Part shown: in pieces, positions 41,438 to 48,823 of the stretch
Layout of the letters: every line of letters starts with the position of its first letter
Position numbering within the stretch: position 1 is the stretch's first letter
Origin: Alphaproteobacteria bacterium
GTDB taxonomy: Bacteria; Myxococcota_A; UBA796; UBA2385
Reading direction: 5' to 3'
DNA: 64,000 nt
NCBI GenBank assembly: GCA_020632755.1
Contig: JACKEY010000014.1
Span: forward strand, 62,001 to 126,000
Program-made: the position numbers and the translations under genes
Notes under the pieces: model-generated
Seen by the model: the letters and a program-made list of their open reading frames with translations, nothing else
Told to the model about the DNA's origin: nothing
The model's database searches: none

Positions 41438-42723
41438 CAGTCCTCCTGGTCCTTGAGGCCCTTGTACAACAGGAAGCCGAGCAGGATGGTCGCCACCGAG
41501 CCGACCAGGCCGGCGATGGCCCAGATCGACCGGTGGGCGCCCTCGACCACGACCACCCGCAGCCCGTGCTGGGACGCCAGCGCGGACTCGGTCTCGCCCA
41601 GGCCGCTGACGGCCTTCAGGTGCAGCCGGTACTCGCCGGGCTCGGCGCCGCGGAACCACAGGGTCGCGCTGTCGCTGCCTTCCGACCAGGACTCTCCGCC
41701 CTCGACCCCGTGGTAGTAGCTGATGTCCGCGTCGGTGACGTGCACGACGGCGTCGTCCCCCTGGACCAGCGCGACCTGGGCGTACATCCAGCCGTTGTCG
41801 ACGTTGCTGTCGAGCTCGATGGAGACCAGCCCCTTGCCCGTCAGCGGGAAGGGCTTGCTGGTCGCTTCCTCGCTGAGCTGCTGGGCCGAGAACTGCTCGC
41901 TGTGCACCTGCTTGCCGGAGCCCAGCGTGGTGGCCAGCACCCCGCCGTTGAGCACCAGGCCGAAGGCGCCGGCCGCCATCACCAGCCGGGCGTCCCGCAG
42001 CCGGGCGTGCACCGGGCGCGGGGCCGTGCCGACCTTCAGCTGCACGTCGGGCATGGCGCGGCGCAGCTGGTCGGCGGTGAGCACCACGCCTTCGTTCAGC
42101 TCGCGCTCGCCGTCGACCGCCTCGAGCTCCAGCCGGGCACCGTCTTCGCCGTCGAACTCCCACGCGACCACCGAGTCCCCGACCTCGGCCCGCCACGGCA
42201 GGCAGCCGTCGATGTGCCACAGGTCGCGGTACACGACCTCGCTGCAGGTCCACTTGCGGCCGTCGAAGGTGCGGGCCCGGCGCCCGGCCTGCACCTCTTC
42301 CAGCCGGCCCATCAGCGCGTAGTGGACCTTGTGCATCAGGCCCCACACGCCGGCGTATTCGTCCAGGAACAGGAGCGGCCGGCGCGGGTGGTAGAGCACG
42401 TAGACCCGCGTGCTGTAGGCGGGGTCGTTCTCCTCGACCCACAGCATGCGGGCGCAGACCTCGTAGCGGGTGCCGCGCCACCGGAAGCTCTGGCCCAGCG
42501 GCAGGTCGAAGCGGGTCCCGGTCTGGCCCTTGCCCGGCCCGACCAGCTCCAGTGCGTCCCGCTGCGGCCCCGTCAGGCGGCAGCGGCTGTCGCAGCGGCT
42601 GCAGACGATGGTCTCGGCGCGCTCGTCGGGGACCTGCAGCGGCGCGCCGCAGTGGGCGCACTGCACGGCGATGGGCGCATAGGCCGGACGGGGCTGCTGC
42701 AGCGTGTCGAAGGGCGCGGTCAC
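41437..42723 (-). CDS. DUF4178 protein with zinc ribbon and two membrane segments
   Basis: A 428-residue protein. Residues about 20-50 form a zinc ribbon (CAHCGAPL and CSRCDSRC). Residues about 65-215 are the DUF4178 beta-domain (GQSFRWRGTRYEVCARMLW, LLFLDEYAGVWGLM). A first membrane segment lies near residues 240-262 (LVMAAGAFGLVLNGGVLAT), a probable extracytoplasmic beta-sandwich at 265-390, and a second membrane segment at about 398-420 (IWAIAGLVGSVATILLGFLL). Start: GTG at 42723 overlapping the stop of the shorter DUF4178 gene (GTGA). Confidence 0.85.
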   Translation of the reverse strand: MTAPFDTLQQPRPAYAPIAVQCAHCGAPLQVPDERAETIVCSRCDSRCRLTGPQRDALELVGPGKGQTGTRFDLPLGQSFRWRGTRYEVCARMLWVEENDPAYSTRVYVLYHPRRPLLFLDEYAGVWGLMHKVHYALMGRLEEVQAGRRARTFDGRKWTCSEVVYRDLWHIDGCLPWRAEVGDSVVAWEFDGEDGARLELEAVDGERELNEGVVLTADQLRRAMPDVQLKVGTAPRPVHARLRDARLVMAAGAFGLVLNGGVLATTLGSGKQVHSEQFSAQQLSEEATSKPFPLTGKGLVSIELDSNVDNGWMYAQVALVQGDDAVVHVTDADISYYHGVEGGESWSEGSDSATLWFRGAEPGEYRLHLKAVSGLGETESALASQHGLRVVVVEGAHRSIWAIAGLVGSVATILLGFLLYKGLKDQED

Positions 42724-43370
42724 CAGTCCAGCCCCTCGTCGTCCAGGGACAGGGTGTCGGGGTTCACCCAGTGGCCCACGAAGACGGTGGCCTGGCCGTC
42801 GTCGCGGTCCCACTCGATGCCGATGCTGTAGCGGCCGTCGGGGCTGCTGCCGTCGGCGTAGGCATAGGTCTCGCCGGGCAGCACGTCGCGGGGCAGCTGG
42901 CCCTCGATGCCGATGCACTCGGCCCGGCCGACCTCCTCGATGACGAAGCCCTTGCCGTGGGCGTCGACGCGGGCCCCGGGGCGGAGCTCCTGCGGCCCCG
43001 GCAGGGCCATCGCGCCGCGGCCGGTCTCGGCGGCCAGCTCGTGATCGTCTTCGGTGATCCACAGCCGCGTGCGGTCGGCGGCGCCGTCGTCGTGCAGCTC
43101 GCAGCACCACTCGTCCCAGAAGCCGGGGCCGTAGCTGTAGCGGACCCGGCCGAGCACCACGAAGCGGTGGCCCTTCAGCTCGCCGACCGCGCCGGTGTAG
43201 AGCCGCGTGAAGCCCTGGGGCAGCCGGCTCTTGTGGCCGCTGTCGCGCGCGGCGTCCTGGTCCCAGGCGACCACGGTCTCGCAGTGGGCGCAGGCGCTGA
43301 CCACGATGCCGGGGTTGCGATCCGGCAAGGGAGCGCCGCAGCTCGGGCACTGCACGCGGTCGAAGCTCAC
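42720..43370 (-). CDS. DUF4178 protein, short form
   Basis: A 216-residue protein with an N-terminal zinc ribbon (CPSCGAPL and CAHC) and a DUF4178 beta-domain (FTRLYTGAVGELKGHRFVVL, FWDEWCCELHDDG, RLWITEDDHELA). No membrane segment. Start: GTG at 43370 overlapping the speD stop (GTGA); its stop overlaps the next DUF4178 start. The two DUF4178 proteins probably act together. Confidence 0.85.
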   Translation of the reverse strand: MSFDRVQCPSCGAPLPDRNPGIVVSACAHCETVVAWDQDAARDSGHKSRLPQGFTRLYTGAVGELKGHRFVVLGRVRYSYGPGFWDEWCCELHDDGAADRTRLWITEDDHELAAETGRGAMALPGPQELRPGARVDAHGKGFVIEEVGRAECIGIEGQLPRDVLPGETYAYADGSSPDGRYSIGIEWDRDDGQATVFVGHWVNPDTLSLDDEGLDW

Positions 43371-43795
43371 GCCGGCTCCGGCCGGGAGGGCTCCGTCTCC
43401 GGCGGGCCCGGCGGCAGGCGCTCGACCCGCGTGATGCGGCAGGCGGTCGGCGCCAGCGCGGCGCAGACCTGGTCGGCGACGGCCTGGGCGATCTCGGGCT
43501 CGCCGCAGGTGAACACGTCGACCGCGGCTACACCGTGTTCGGGCCAGGTGTGGATCGCCACGTGGCTCTCGGCGAGCACGACCACACCCGACACGCCCTG
43601 GGGCGAGAACCGGTGCAGGCAGCGGTCCACGACGGTCGCGCCGCCCGCCGTCGCGGCGGCGGCGAGCAGGTCCGCGACGGTGTCGACGTCGTCGAGCAGT
43701 GCGGCATCGACCCCGTGCAGGTCGAGCAGCAGGTGCGTGCCGAGGCCGGCGGGCGGCAGGGCCACGGCGGCCGTGGGGGGGAGGGGAGCAGACAT
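43367..43795 (-). CDS. speD: S-adenosylmethionine decarboxylase proenzyme (SpeD)
   Basis: A 142-residue pyruvoyl enzyme. The self-cleavage site is AESH with Ser77 as the pyruvoyl precursor; His82 (IHTWPE) and Cys97 (FTCGEP) have the spacing of the catalytic residues in short bacterial SpeD (Ser, +5 His, +20 Cys). It makes decarboxylated SAM for the aminopropyl donor. First gene of a six-gene run (SpeD, DUF4178, DUF4178, small membrane protein, DUF350, membrane SpeE) with overlaps throughout. TAGCCT lies ten bases upstream of its ATG. Confidence 0.92.
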   Translation of the reverse strand: MSAPLPPTAAVALPPAGLGTHLLLDLHGVDAALLDDVDTVADLLAAAATAGGATVVDRCLHRFSPQGVSGVVVLAESHVAIHTWPEHGVAAVDVFTCGEPEIAQAVADQVCAALAPTACRITRVERLPPGPPETEPSRPEPA

Positions 43796-43805
43796 CGGGA
43801 CCGGC

Positions 43806-43811
43806 AGGCTA
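43806..43811 (-). promoter_or_regulatory. -10-like hexamer TAGCCT before speD
   Basis: On the minus strand TAGCCT lies ten bases before the speD ATG (43795). A start 6-7 bases after it would give a leader of about three bases. Confidence 0.4.
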
Positions 43812-43844
43812 CCGCGTCGGCGCGCCGATGAGCGCGGGACGGGC

Positions 43845-45050
43845 TCAGCTGCCGAGCACCTTCGCGGCGTGGGCACTACGGGCCCGGGCGGCTTCTGTTG
43901 CGTCGTCGCGGGTGCGGGACACGGTGGCCCCGGCCTCGGTGATGGAGCGCGCCAGGCGCAGCGCGTCGTCGAGCAGCCGGTCGCCGTCTTCGGGGTGCAC
44001 GCCCACGGCGTGCAGCAGGACGGCGCTGTCGGTGACCTCGGAGCCCGGGTGGGCATGCAGGACGGCCAGCAGGTCGCCGTGCAGATCGTTGCTGCTGACC
44101 GGGGCCGAGACCAGGGCGCGCACTTCCTCGGGGTTGTCGCCGAAGGCCTCGATCATGCCGTCCAGCACCGGGTCGGGCAGGTCGATCCCGCGGTCGGGGG
44201 CGTCGCGCGGGGCCAGCCGCAGCCGCAGCCCGGCGGGCATCGATCCGGCCAGGCCCACCTTGATGCTGATCCGCGCCCCGTCGTGCTCCGGCGTGTCCGC
44301 GGGCGGCGCGATGCCGGCCACCCGATCCCAGCCGAAGGCCCACCCGGCGCGCACTGCGACGGTGAAGCCGTCGATCGTCCCGTGCAGCGCGAACTCGTTG
44401 CCCACGCGGGTCAGGTGCAGGCCGTGGCGCTGGGCCAGGGCGGCCCAGGGTGCCGTCGTGCCGCCGGACAGGGCCTGGGCCAGCTGCACCACCTGCCCGA
44501 TCCGCGCGTCCAGGGTCGCAATGGCGTTGCCCCGCTCCTCCAGCACCACCTCGCCGTTGCGGATGCGGCTGTAGCTGTTGGCGCTGACCAGGTGGGCCAG
44601 CGCCAGGTTCACGTCGGGGGTGCGCAGGAGCGCACGGATGGCGGCGGGGTCGTCGCCCTTGATGCGCAGCTTCGGGTCCCAGACCGGGTCGCCGATCTGG
44701 ATGTCCTGGCCGCCCAGCATCTTCATCAGCGCGTCGCCGAAGCCCTCGCGGGTGATGCTCAGGCCCGCCGGGATGGGACCGTCCATGGGCGCGCGGAAGA
44801 CCGTGTAGGTGGTCGAGCTCTTGCCGTGCTTGCGGGTCACCTGCCCGACGTGCACCGCCTGGTCGCCGACCGCGCCGGTGATCGACGGCGCCGAGAACCA
44901 GTCGCCGTGGTGGTAGGTCAGGCCCAGCCGGTCCGCCGCGCCTCGCCAGGCTTCTTCCCGCTTGCGGGCCTGGTGGCGGGCCACGCCGAAGATGATGAAC
45001 GCGAACACCGCGAACACCAGCAGCTGCGACAGGACGCCGATCACTTCCAT
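43845..45050 (-). CDS. Uncharacterised protein with one N-terminal membrane segment
   Basis: A 401-residue protein. Residues 1-24 are a membrane anchor (IGVLSQLLVFAVFAFIIFGVA) followed by a basic stretch (RHQARKREEAW). Two regions are similar in style (GLTYHHGDWFSAPSITGAVG and GLHLTRVGNEFALHGTIDGFTV), each beginning with a short AAxRxGL-like helix, which suggests an internal duplication. The C-terminal part is helical. Not recognised. It is divergent from the SRPBCC gene and lies just downstream of nothing obviously related (speD begins on the far side of its stop). Confidence 0.55.
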   Translation of the reverse strand: MEVIGVLSQLLVFAVFAFIIFGVARHQARKREEAWRGAADRLGLTYHHGDWFSAPSITGAVGDQAVHVGQVTRKHGKSSTTYTVFRAPMDGPIPAGLSITREGFGDALMKMLGGQDIQIGDPVWDPKLRIKGDDPAAIRALLRTPDVNLALAHLVSANSYSRIRNGEVVLEERGNAIATLDARIGQVVQLAQALSGGTTAPWAALAQRHGLHLTRVGNEFALHGTIDGFTVAVRAGWAFGWDRVAGIAPPADTPEHDGARISIKVGLAGSMPAGLRLRLAPRDAPDRGIDLPDPVLDGMIEAFGDNPEEVRALVSAPVSSNDLHGDLLAVLHAHPGSEVTDSAVLLHAVGVHPEDGDRLLDDALRLARSITEAGATVSRTRDDATEAARARSAHAAKVLGS

Positions 45051-45104
45051 GGGGGCGCGACTCGCGGGAACAGGGGGTGACACGCAGCGGGGGGACTGCG
45101 GGGA

Positions 45105-45110
45105 TAGCAT
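45105..45110 (+). promoter_or_regulatory. Leaderless-type -10 hexamer TAGCAT
   Basis: TAGCAT is followed by six bases (GCCGCC) and the ATG at 45117. No Shine-Dalgarno. Confidence 0.55.
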
Positions 45111-45116
45111 GCCGCC

Positions 45117-45590
45117 ATGGCTTTCGAAGGCAGCTTCCGCGACCGGTTCATCGTCCAGGCCCCGCTCGACGTCGCCGTGCGCGTCTTCGCCGACCCCGGC
45201 GCGCACGTCGCCGCCTTCGACGGGCTGGACCGCCACGACCGGCTGTCCGACGACAGCGTCGCCTTCGTCCTGCCCGAGATGAGCTACGGCGTCACGAAGT
45301 TCCGGGGCGTCTACGCCTGCCGCTACCGGCGCGAAGGCGACACCGTGCGCTGGGAGTCGCTGGACCGACCCGGGGACAACATCCGGTCGCGCGGCGTCGT
45401 CCGGTTCACGGCACAGGGGCCCGATCGCTGCCAGGTCGACTACGACCAGACCCTCGAGATCGGGCTCCAGGTCGGCCGGCTGCTGCAGGCCACGATCCGA
45501 CCGCTGGTCGAGCGAGGCATCCAGAAGGAAGCCCGCGCCTTCTGCCAGCGGCTCGTCGCCCAGTCCGAAGCCGCGGCCCGCCAGGCCTGA
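45117..45590 (+). CDS. SRPBCC-like (START superfamily) protein
   Basis: A 157-residue protein with the SRPBCC layout: an N-terminal strand RFIVQAPLDVAVRVFADPG, a central beta-sheet (GVYACRYRREGDTVRWESL, VVRFTAQGPDRCQVDYDQTLEI) and a long C-terminal helix (PLVERGIQKEARAFCQRLVA). The fold binds a hydrophobic ligand; the sequence does not show which. It heads a three-gene plus-strand run with two small unknown proteins. Confidence 0.75.
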   Translation: MAFEGSFRDRFIVQAPLDVAVRVFADPGAHVAAFDGLDRHDRLSDDSVAFVLPEMSYGVTKFRGVYACRYRREGDTVRWESLDRPGDNIRSRGVVRFTAQGPDRCQVDYDQTLEIGLQVGRLLQATIRPLVERGIQKEARAFCQRLVAQSEAAARQA

Positions 45591-45601
45591 GGAGCACTGC
45601 C

Positions 45602-46060
45602 GTGTCCATCTTCGACATGCTCAAGAAGGCATGGGCCGACAGCGAGTCCGAGCCCACGTCCCCCGCGGCCGAGCCGAAGCCCGCGGCCGAGCCGAAGCCC
45701 GCCACCGGCAAGGGCGTCGCGGCGGATCTGCAGGACCGGGTCAAGCGCGAGGCGGCCGAGCTGGCAGCGCGGCAGGCCCTCGCCGCGGCCAAGGCGGCGG
45801 TCAGCGCGGCGGGCGAGGAGCTGCTCGACGACCTGGAGAGCAGCCTGTCCAAGGAGCAGGACGCCCGAAAGGACCGCAAGCCGGTGGGGCCCGACAGAAG
45901 TGCCGCCGACGCCATCGCGGCCCGGGTCGAGGGCGCCGCCGAGCGGACCGAGCGGGTGCGCACCACGCGCGAGGATCGCGAGGCCCGGGCCCGCGAGGAG
46001 CTCGCCCGCATCAAGGCCGAGATGGCCGCCGCGGACGCCGCCACCAAGGACGAAGCGTGA
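45602..46060 (+). CDS. Small charged helical protein, unknown
   Basis: A 152-residue protein starting at GTG 45602 with GGAG upstream (an ATG at 45617 is possible). It has a Pro/Lys/Glu segment with a direct repeat (AEPKPAAEPKPA) and is otherwise long charged helix (LQDRVKREAAELAARQALAAAK, REELARIKAEMAAAD), probably a coiled coil. No signal or membrane segment. It follows the SRPBCC gene by 11 bases and overlaps the next gene (GTGA). Confidence 0.55.
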   Translation: MSIFDMLKKAWADSESEPTSPAAEPKPAAEPKPATGKGVAADLQDRVKREAAELAARQALAAAKAAVSAAGEELLDDLESSLSKEQDARKDRKPVGPDRSAADAIAARVEGAAERTERVRTTREDREARAREELARIKAEMAAADAATKDEA

Positions 46061-46701
46061 GCACCGAGACCGAGCTGCGACAGCGCTGCATCCCGGCCGC
46101 CCAGGTGGCCCGCGAGGTCATCGCGGCCGTCGCCCCCGGCGACCCCGTGCTGCTGGCGAGGGCGATCTACACGCCCCACCCCGCCGTGGCCGAGCGCTGG
46201 CTGGTGTTCGGCGACGGTGGACGCCGGCTGTGGCGGGTCGCCGACGCCTGGATCGCGGTCAGCGAGGTCGACGAGCTGCAGGGTCGGCTCGGCGGCGCCC
46301 ACCTGCTGGTCGAGGGGTCCTGCGACGCCATGTTCGCGACCAGGGCCCGGGTCGTGTGGGCGCTGCAGGCCGTGCAGCCACGCGTCTTCGCCGCCGACCT
46401 GCTGCGCCTGGCCGTCGTCGGCGACCAGATCGAGCTCGCGGGCACGACCCTGACCCGCGACCAGCTGGCCGGGGTCGAGGTGTCGCTGTCCGCCGGCTGG
46501 TCGCGGCACACCGTGTCCCTGCGCCTGCACGACGGGCATCGCCGCGAGGTGGCCAGCCGCGTCGAGGTCGCCGCCCGCCTGGACCCGACCTACGGCCAGC
46601 CGGAGCTGTGGGCCGACTCGGCCTGGGCGGTCGAACTGGCCGGCGGACTCGGCGCGCTGTTCGGGCTGGATGTCCGGCTGCCCGAGGCGCTGCAGGGCTG
46701 A
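46057..46701 (+). CDS. Uncharacterised protein, third gene of the SRPBCC run
   Basis: A 214-residue protein starting at GTG 46057, overlapping the previous stop. It is alpha/beta with phrases RWLVFGDGGRRLWRVADAWIA, HLLVEGSCDAMFATRA and VEVSLSAGWSRHTVSLRLHDG. I cannot place it in a family. The overlap with the coiled-coil gene suggests a shared function with it and the SRPBCC protein. Confidence 0.55.
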   Translation: MSTETELRQRCIPAAQVAREVIAAVAPGDPVLLARAIYTPHPAVAERWLVFGDGGRRLWRVADAWIAVSEVDELQGRLGGAHLLVEGSCDAMFATRARVVWALQAVQPRVFAADLLRLAVVGDQIELAGTTLTRDQLAGVEVSLSAGWSRHTVSLRLHDGHRREVASRVEVAARLDPTYGQPELWADSAWAVELAGGLGALFGLDVRLPEALQG

Positions 46702-46714
46702 CCGGTGGCGGCGC

Positions 46715-46745
46715 GTTGCGAAAGGCGGGCAGTTGTACGTTCAAC
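46715..46745 (+). repeat. 31-nt repeat copy 1 (GTTGCGAAAGGCGG type)
   Basis: This copy begins GTTGCGAAAGGCGGGCAGTT, followed by five variable bases and TCAAC. It carries an inverted GTTG...CAAC near its 3' end. The second copy starts 177 bases downstream in the same orientation. The intervening sequence contains CCGAATTCGC and its exact reverse complement GCGAATTCGG. The gap 46702-46957 holds no gene I can support. Confidence 0.65.
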
Positions 46746-46891
46746 CGTCGCAGTTGCGCACCGGTTGCCGATCAACCCCTCCGAATTCGCCACGCGCCGG
46801 GGGGAATGGCCCTGCTGGAGGCCCGATCCTGGGCGGTTCCGCCGGGATCCGAGCCCCTGGGTTGCGAATTCGGGCCACCTGCCGGCGCTGT

Positions 46892-46922
46892 GTTGCGAAA
46901 GGCGGACAGTTGAGCACTCAAC
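46892..46922 (+). repeat. 31-nt repeat copy 2
   Basis: It begins GTTGCGAAAGGCGGACAGTT, then GAGCACTCAAC. It differs from copy 1 by one base in the first 20 and by the five variable bases. Its 3' end is a perfect palindrome GTTGAG-CA-CTCAAC. Compensating differences in the two dyads suggest the inverted structure matters. Confidence 0.65.
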
Positions 46923-46957
46923 GGTCCCCGGCGCGCGTCGGCGCCCCGCCCGCCGGG

Positions 46958-48754
46958 TCAGGGATTCGTGATGACCAGGTCGTCGTAGGACACGCCGCCG
47001 TCGTTGTCCCAGGTGTACAGACCGACGACCCCGGGTCCCATCGGGCTGGCGCCGTCGGCGATGTACTCCAGCACCGCTTCGCCGTGCAGCCAGACGGTGA
47101 TGGTGTCGCCGTCGACCTGCACCGCCAGCGTGGTCCAGCTGTCGGCGGCGAAGCTCAGGTCCTCGCTGCCGTCATCGGTGGCGAAGTCCTCGCACACGCC
47201 CGCCTCGCACTGCGCCAGGACCACCTCGGACGCCGGGTCGTACCAGCCGTAGTAGTCGGTCGGATCCTCCCAGCTGGCCAGCCAGTAGTTCTCGTCGTCC
47301 TCGTAGCCGAACACGATGCCGGCGGCGTTGCAGGCCGAGCCGCTCACCGCGGTGTCGACCGTCACCGTCCACGCGTCCAGCTCGCCGTGGTCGGGACCGA
47401 TGAGGAAGCTGTCGGCCGCGTTGCTGGCCTCGCGGGCGATGCCACCGCTGACCGACCAGCTCGGGCTGTTGCCGCCGCCCAGATCGACCACCGTCCAGTC
47501 GTCGCCGTCGCTGAAGTCCTCGGACCAGACGGTGTCGTCCACGCAGTTGACCGTGCCGTCCCCGTCGCTGTCGACGGCCCCCGGGTCGGTGACCGTGTCG
47601 CAGTCGTCGTCGATGCCGTTGCAGACCTCTTCCGCGTCGGGGTTCACCGCTGGGTCGTCGTCGTCGCAGTCTTCGGCCGCGGCGGCGTAGCCATCGGGCA
47701 GGGCGCAGGCGGTGACCGAGGTGTCGACCCCGAAGCCGTCCCCGTCGTCGTCCAGGTAGAAGGTCGTCCCCGTGGACAGGTCCACGTCGTCGTCCGCGTC
47801 GTCCACGGCCCGATCGCAGTCGTCGTCGATGTCGTTGCAGGCCTCGGTCGCGCCGGGGTGCACCGCAGCCGCGTCATCGTCGCAGTCGGTCGCATCGTCG
47901 ACGGTCCCGTCGGGCGCGTCGCAGGCGATGGTCGCTGCGTCGAGGTCGCCGTAGCCATCGTCGTCCGTGTCGGCGTACCAGGTAGGCGCGCCGGTCAGGT
48001 CCGTGTCGTCGTCGTCGACGGCGTCGTCGCAGTCGTCGTCGATGTCGTTGCAGACCTCGGCGGCGCCGGGGTTCACGTCCGCGTCGTCGTCGTCGCAGTC
48101 GGTGGCGTCGCCGACGGTGCCGTCGGGTGCCGCACAGCCCAGCGTCACCGCGGTGGCATCGCCGTAGCCGTCTTCGTCGCCGTCGGCGTACCACGCGACC
48201 GCGTCCAGCGCGTCTTCGTCGACGGCGTCGTCGCAGTCGTTGTCGACGCCGTCGCAGTACTCGTCCGCGCCGGGGCGCACATCGGCGCGGGTGTCGTCGC
48301 AGTCCGTGGCGTCGTCCACGAAGCCCTCGGGCGCGAGACAGGCTTCGGTGCCCACCTCCGGCCTGCCGAAGCCGTCGTCGTCGTCGTCCAGGAACCAGGT
48401 CGAGGTGCCGCCGACCGCGTCGTCCGCGTCGTCGATCAGGTCGTCGCAGTCGTCGTCGATGTCGTTGCAGATCTCGGTGGCGCCCGGGTTCACCAGCGGG
48501 TCGCCGTCGTCGCAGTCCACGTCGTCGGTGAAGCCGTCGCCGTCCGCGTCCACCGGGCCGGTGTCGGTGTCGGTACCCGAGTCGGTCCCACCGTCGCTCG
48601 TGCCGCCGTCGGTCGTGCCGCCGTCGGTGTCGCCGCCGTCGGTGCCACCGTCCGTCCCGCCGTCATCACCGATGCTGCCCGTGTCGTCCTTGGCGGGGTC
48701 GGAGCGGCAGGCGGACGCGAGGAGGAGGAGGGCCAGGAGGGGCAGGCGCTTCAC
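46958..48754 (-). CDS. Lipoprotein with MopE-type metal-binding repeats and a C-terminal lectin-like domain
   Basis: A 598-residue protein starting at GTG 48754. The signal ends LLLLASAC (Cys16), followed by a Thr/Asp/Gly linker (TDGGTDGGDTDGG). Residues about 65-405 contain seven Asp/Cys repeats of the form CNDIDDDCDD alternating with DxDGDGF and TDCDDxxxxVxPGA, the MopE/PF11617 putative metal-binding motif; paired Cys residues may form disulfides. Residues about 415-598 form a concanavalin-like beta-sandwich (WSEDFSDGDDWTVVDLGG, LAVQVDGDTITVWLHGEAVL, GPGVVGLYTWDN). It is a surface or outer-membrane protein; the ligand is unknown. TACCCT lies 23 bases upstream with a GGAG site. Confidence 0.85.
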   Translation of the reverse strand: MKRLPLLALLLLASACRSDPAKDDTGSIGDDGGTDGGTDGGDTDGGTTDGGTSDGGTDSGTDTDTGPVDADGDGFTDDVDCDDGDPLVNPGATEICNDIDDDCDDLIDDADDAVGGTSTWFLDDDDDGFGRPEVGTEACLAPEGFVDDATDCDDTRADVRPGADEYCDGVDNDCDDAVDEDALDAVAWYADGDEDGYGDATAVTLGCAAPDGTVGDATDCDDDDADVNPGAAEVCNDIDDDCDDAVDDDDTDLTGAPTWYADTDDDGYGDLDAATIACDAPDGTVDDATDCDDDAAAVHPGATEACNDIDDDCDRAVDDADDDVDLSTGTTFYLDDDGDGFGVDTSVTACALPDGYAAAAEDCDDDDPAVNPDAEEVCNGIDDDCDTVTDPGAVDSDGDGTVNCVDDTVWSEDFSDGDDWTVVDLGGGNSPSWSVSGGIAREASNAADSFLIGPDHGELDAWTVTVDTAVSGSACNAAGIVFGYEDDENYWLASWEDPTDYYGWYDPASEVVLAQCEAGVCEDFATDDGSEDLSFAADSWTTLAVQVDGDTITVWLHGEAVLEYIADGASPMGPGVVGLYTWDNDGGVSYDDLVITNP

Positions 48755-48777
48755 GAGGGACTCCGGGGAGGAGGCCC

Positions 48778-48783
48778 AGGGTA
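48778..48783 (-). promoter_or_regulatory. -10-like hexamer TACCCT (leadered class)
   Basis: On the minus strand TACCCT lies 23 bases before the GTG start at 48754, which has GGAG as a ribosome site. Confidence 0.35.
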
Positions 48784-48806
48784 CCGCAGCGGCCTGTCGT
48801 CGGACC

Positions 48807-48823
48807 GGCTAGCGGTGCTAGCC
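48807..48823. repeat. GGCTAGC-GGT-GCTAGCC palindrome on the ceramidase-like stop codon
   Basis: A perfect 7-bp inverted repeat; the exact reverse complement of the copy at 35325-35341. The minus-strand TAG at 48820-48818 is the stop of the ceramidase-like gene, with a second in-frame TAG nine bases further. Confidence 0.85.

Noticed and set aside
46705..46971. Plus-strand open frames across the intergenic repeats near 46.7-47.0 kb
   Set aside because: They only read through the two DNA repeats and have no recognisable domain; treated as a DNA repeat rather than a gene.
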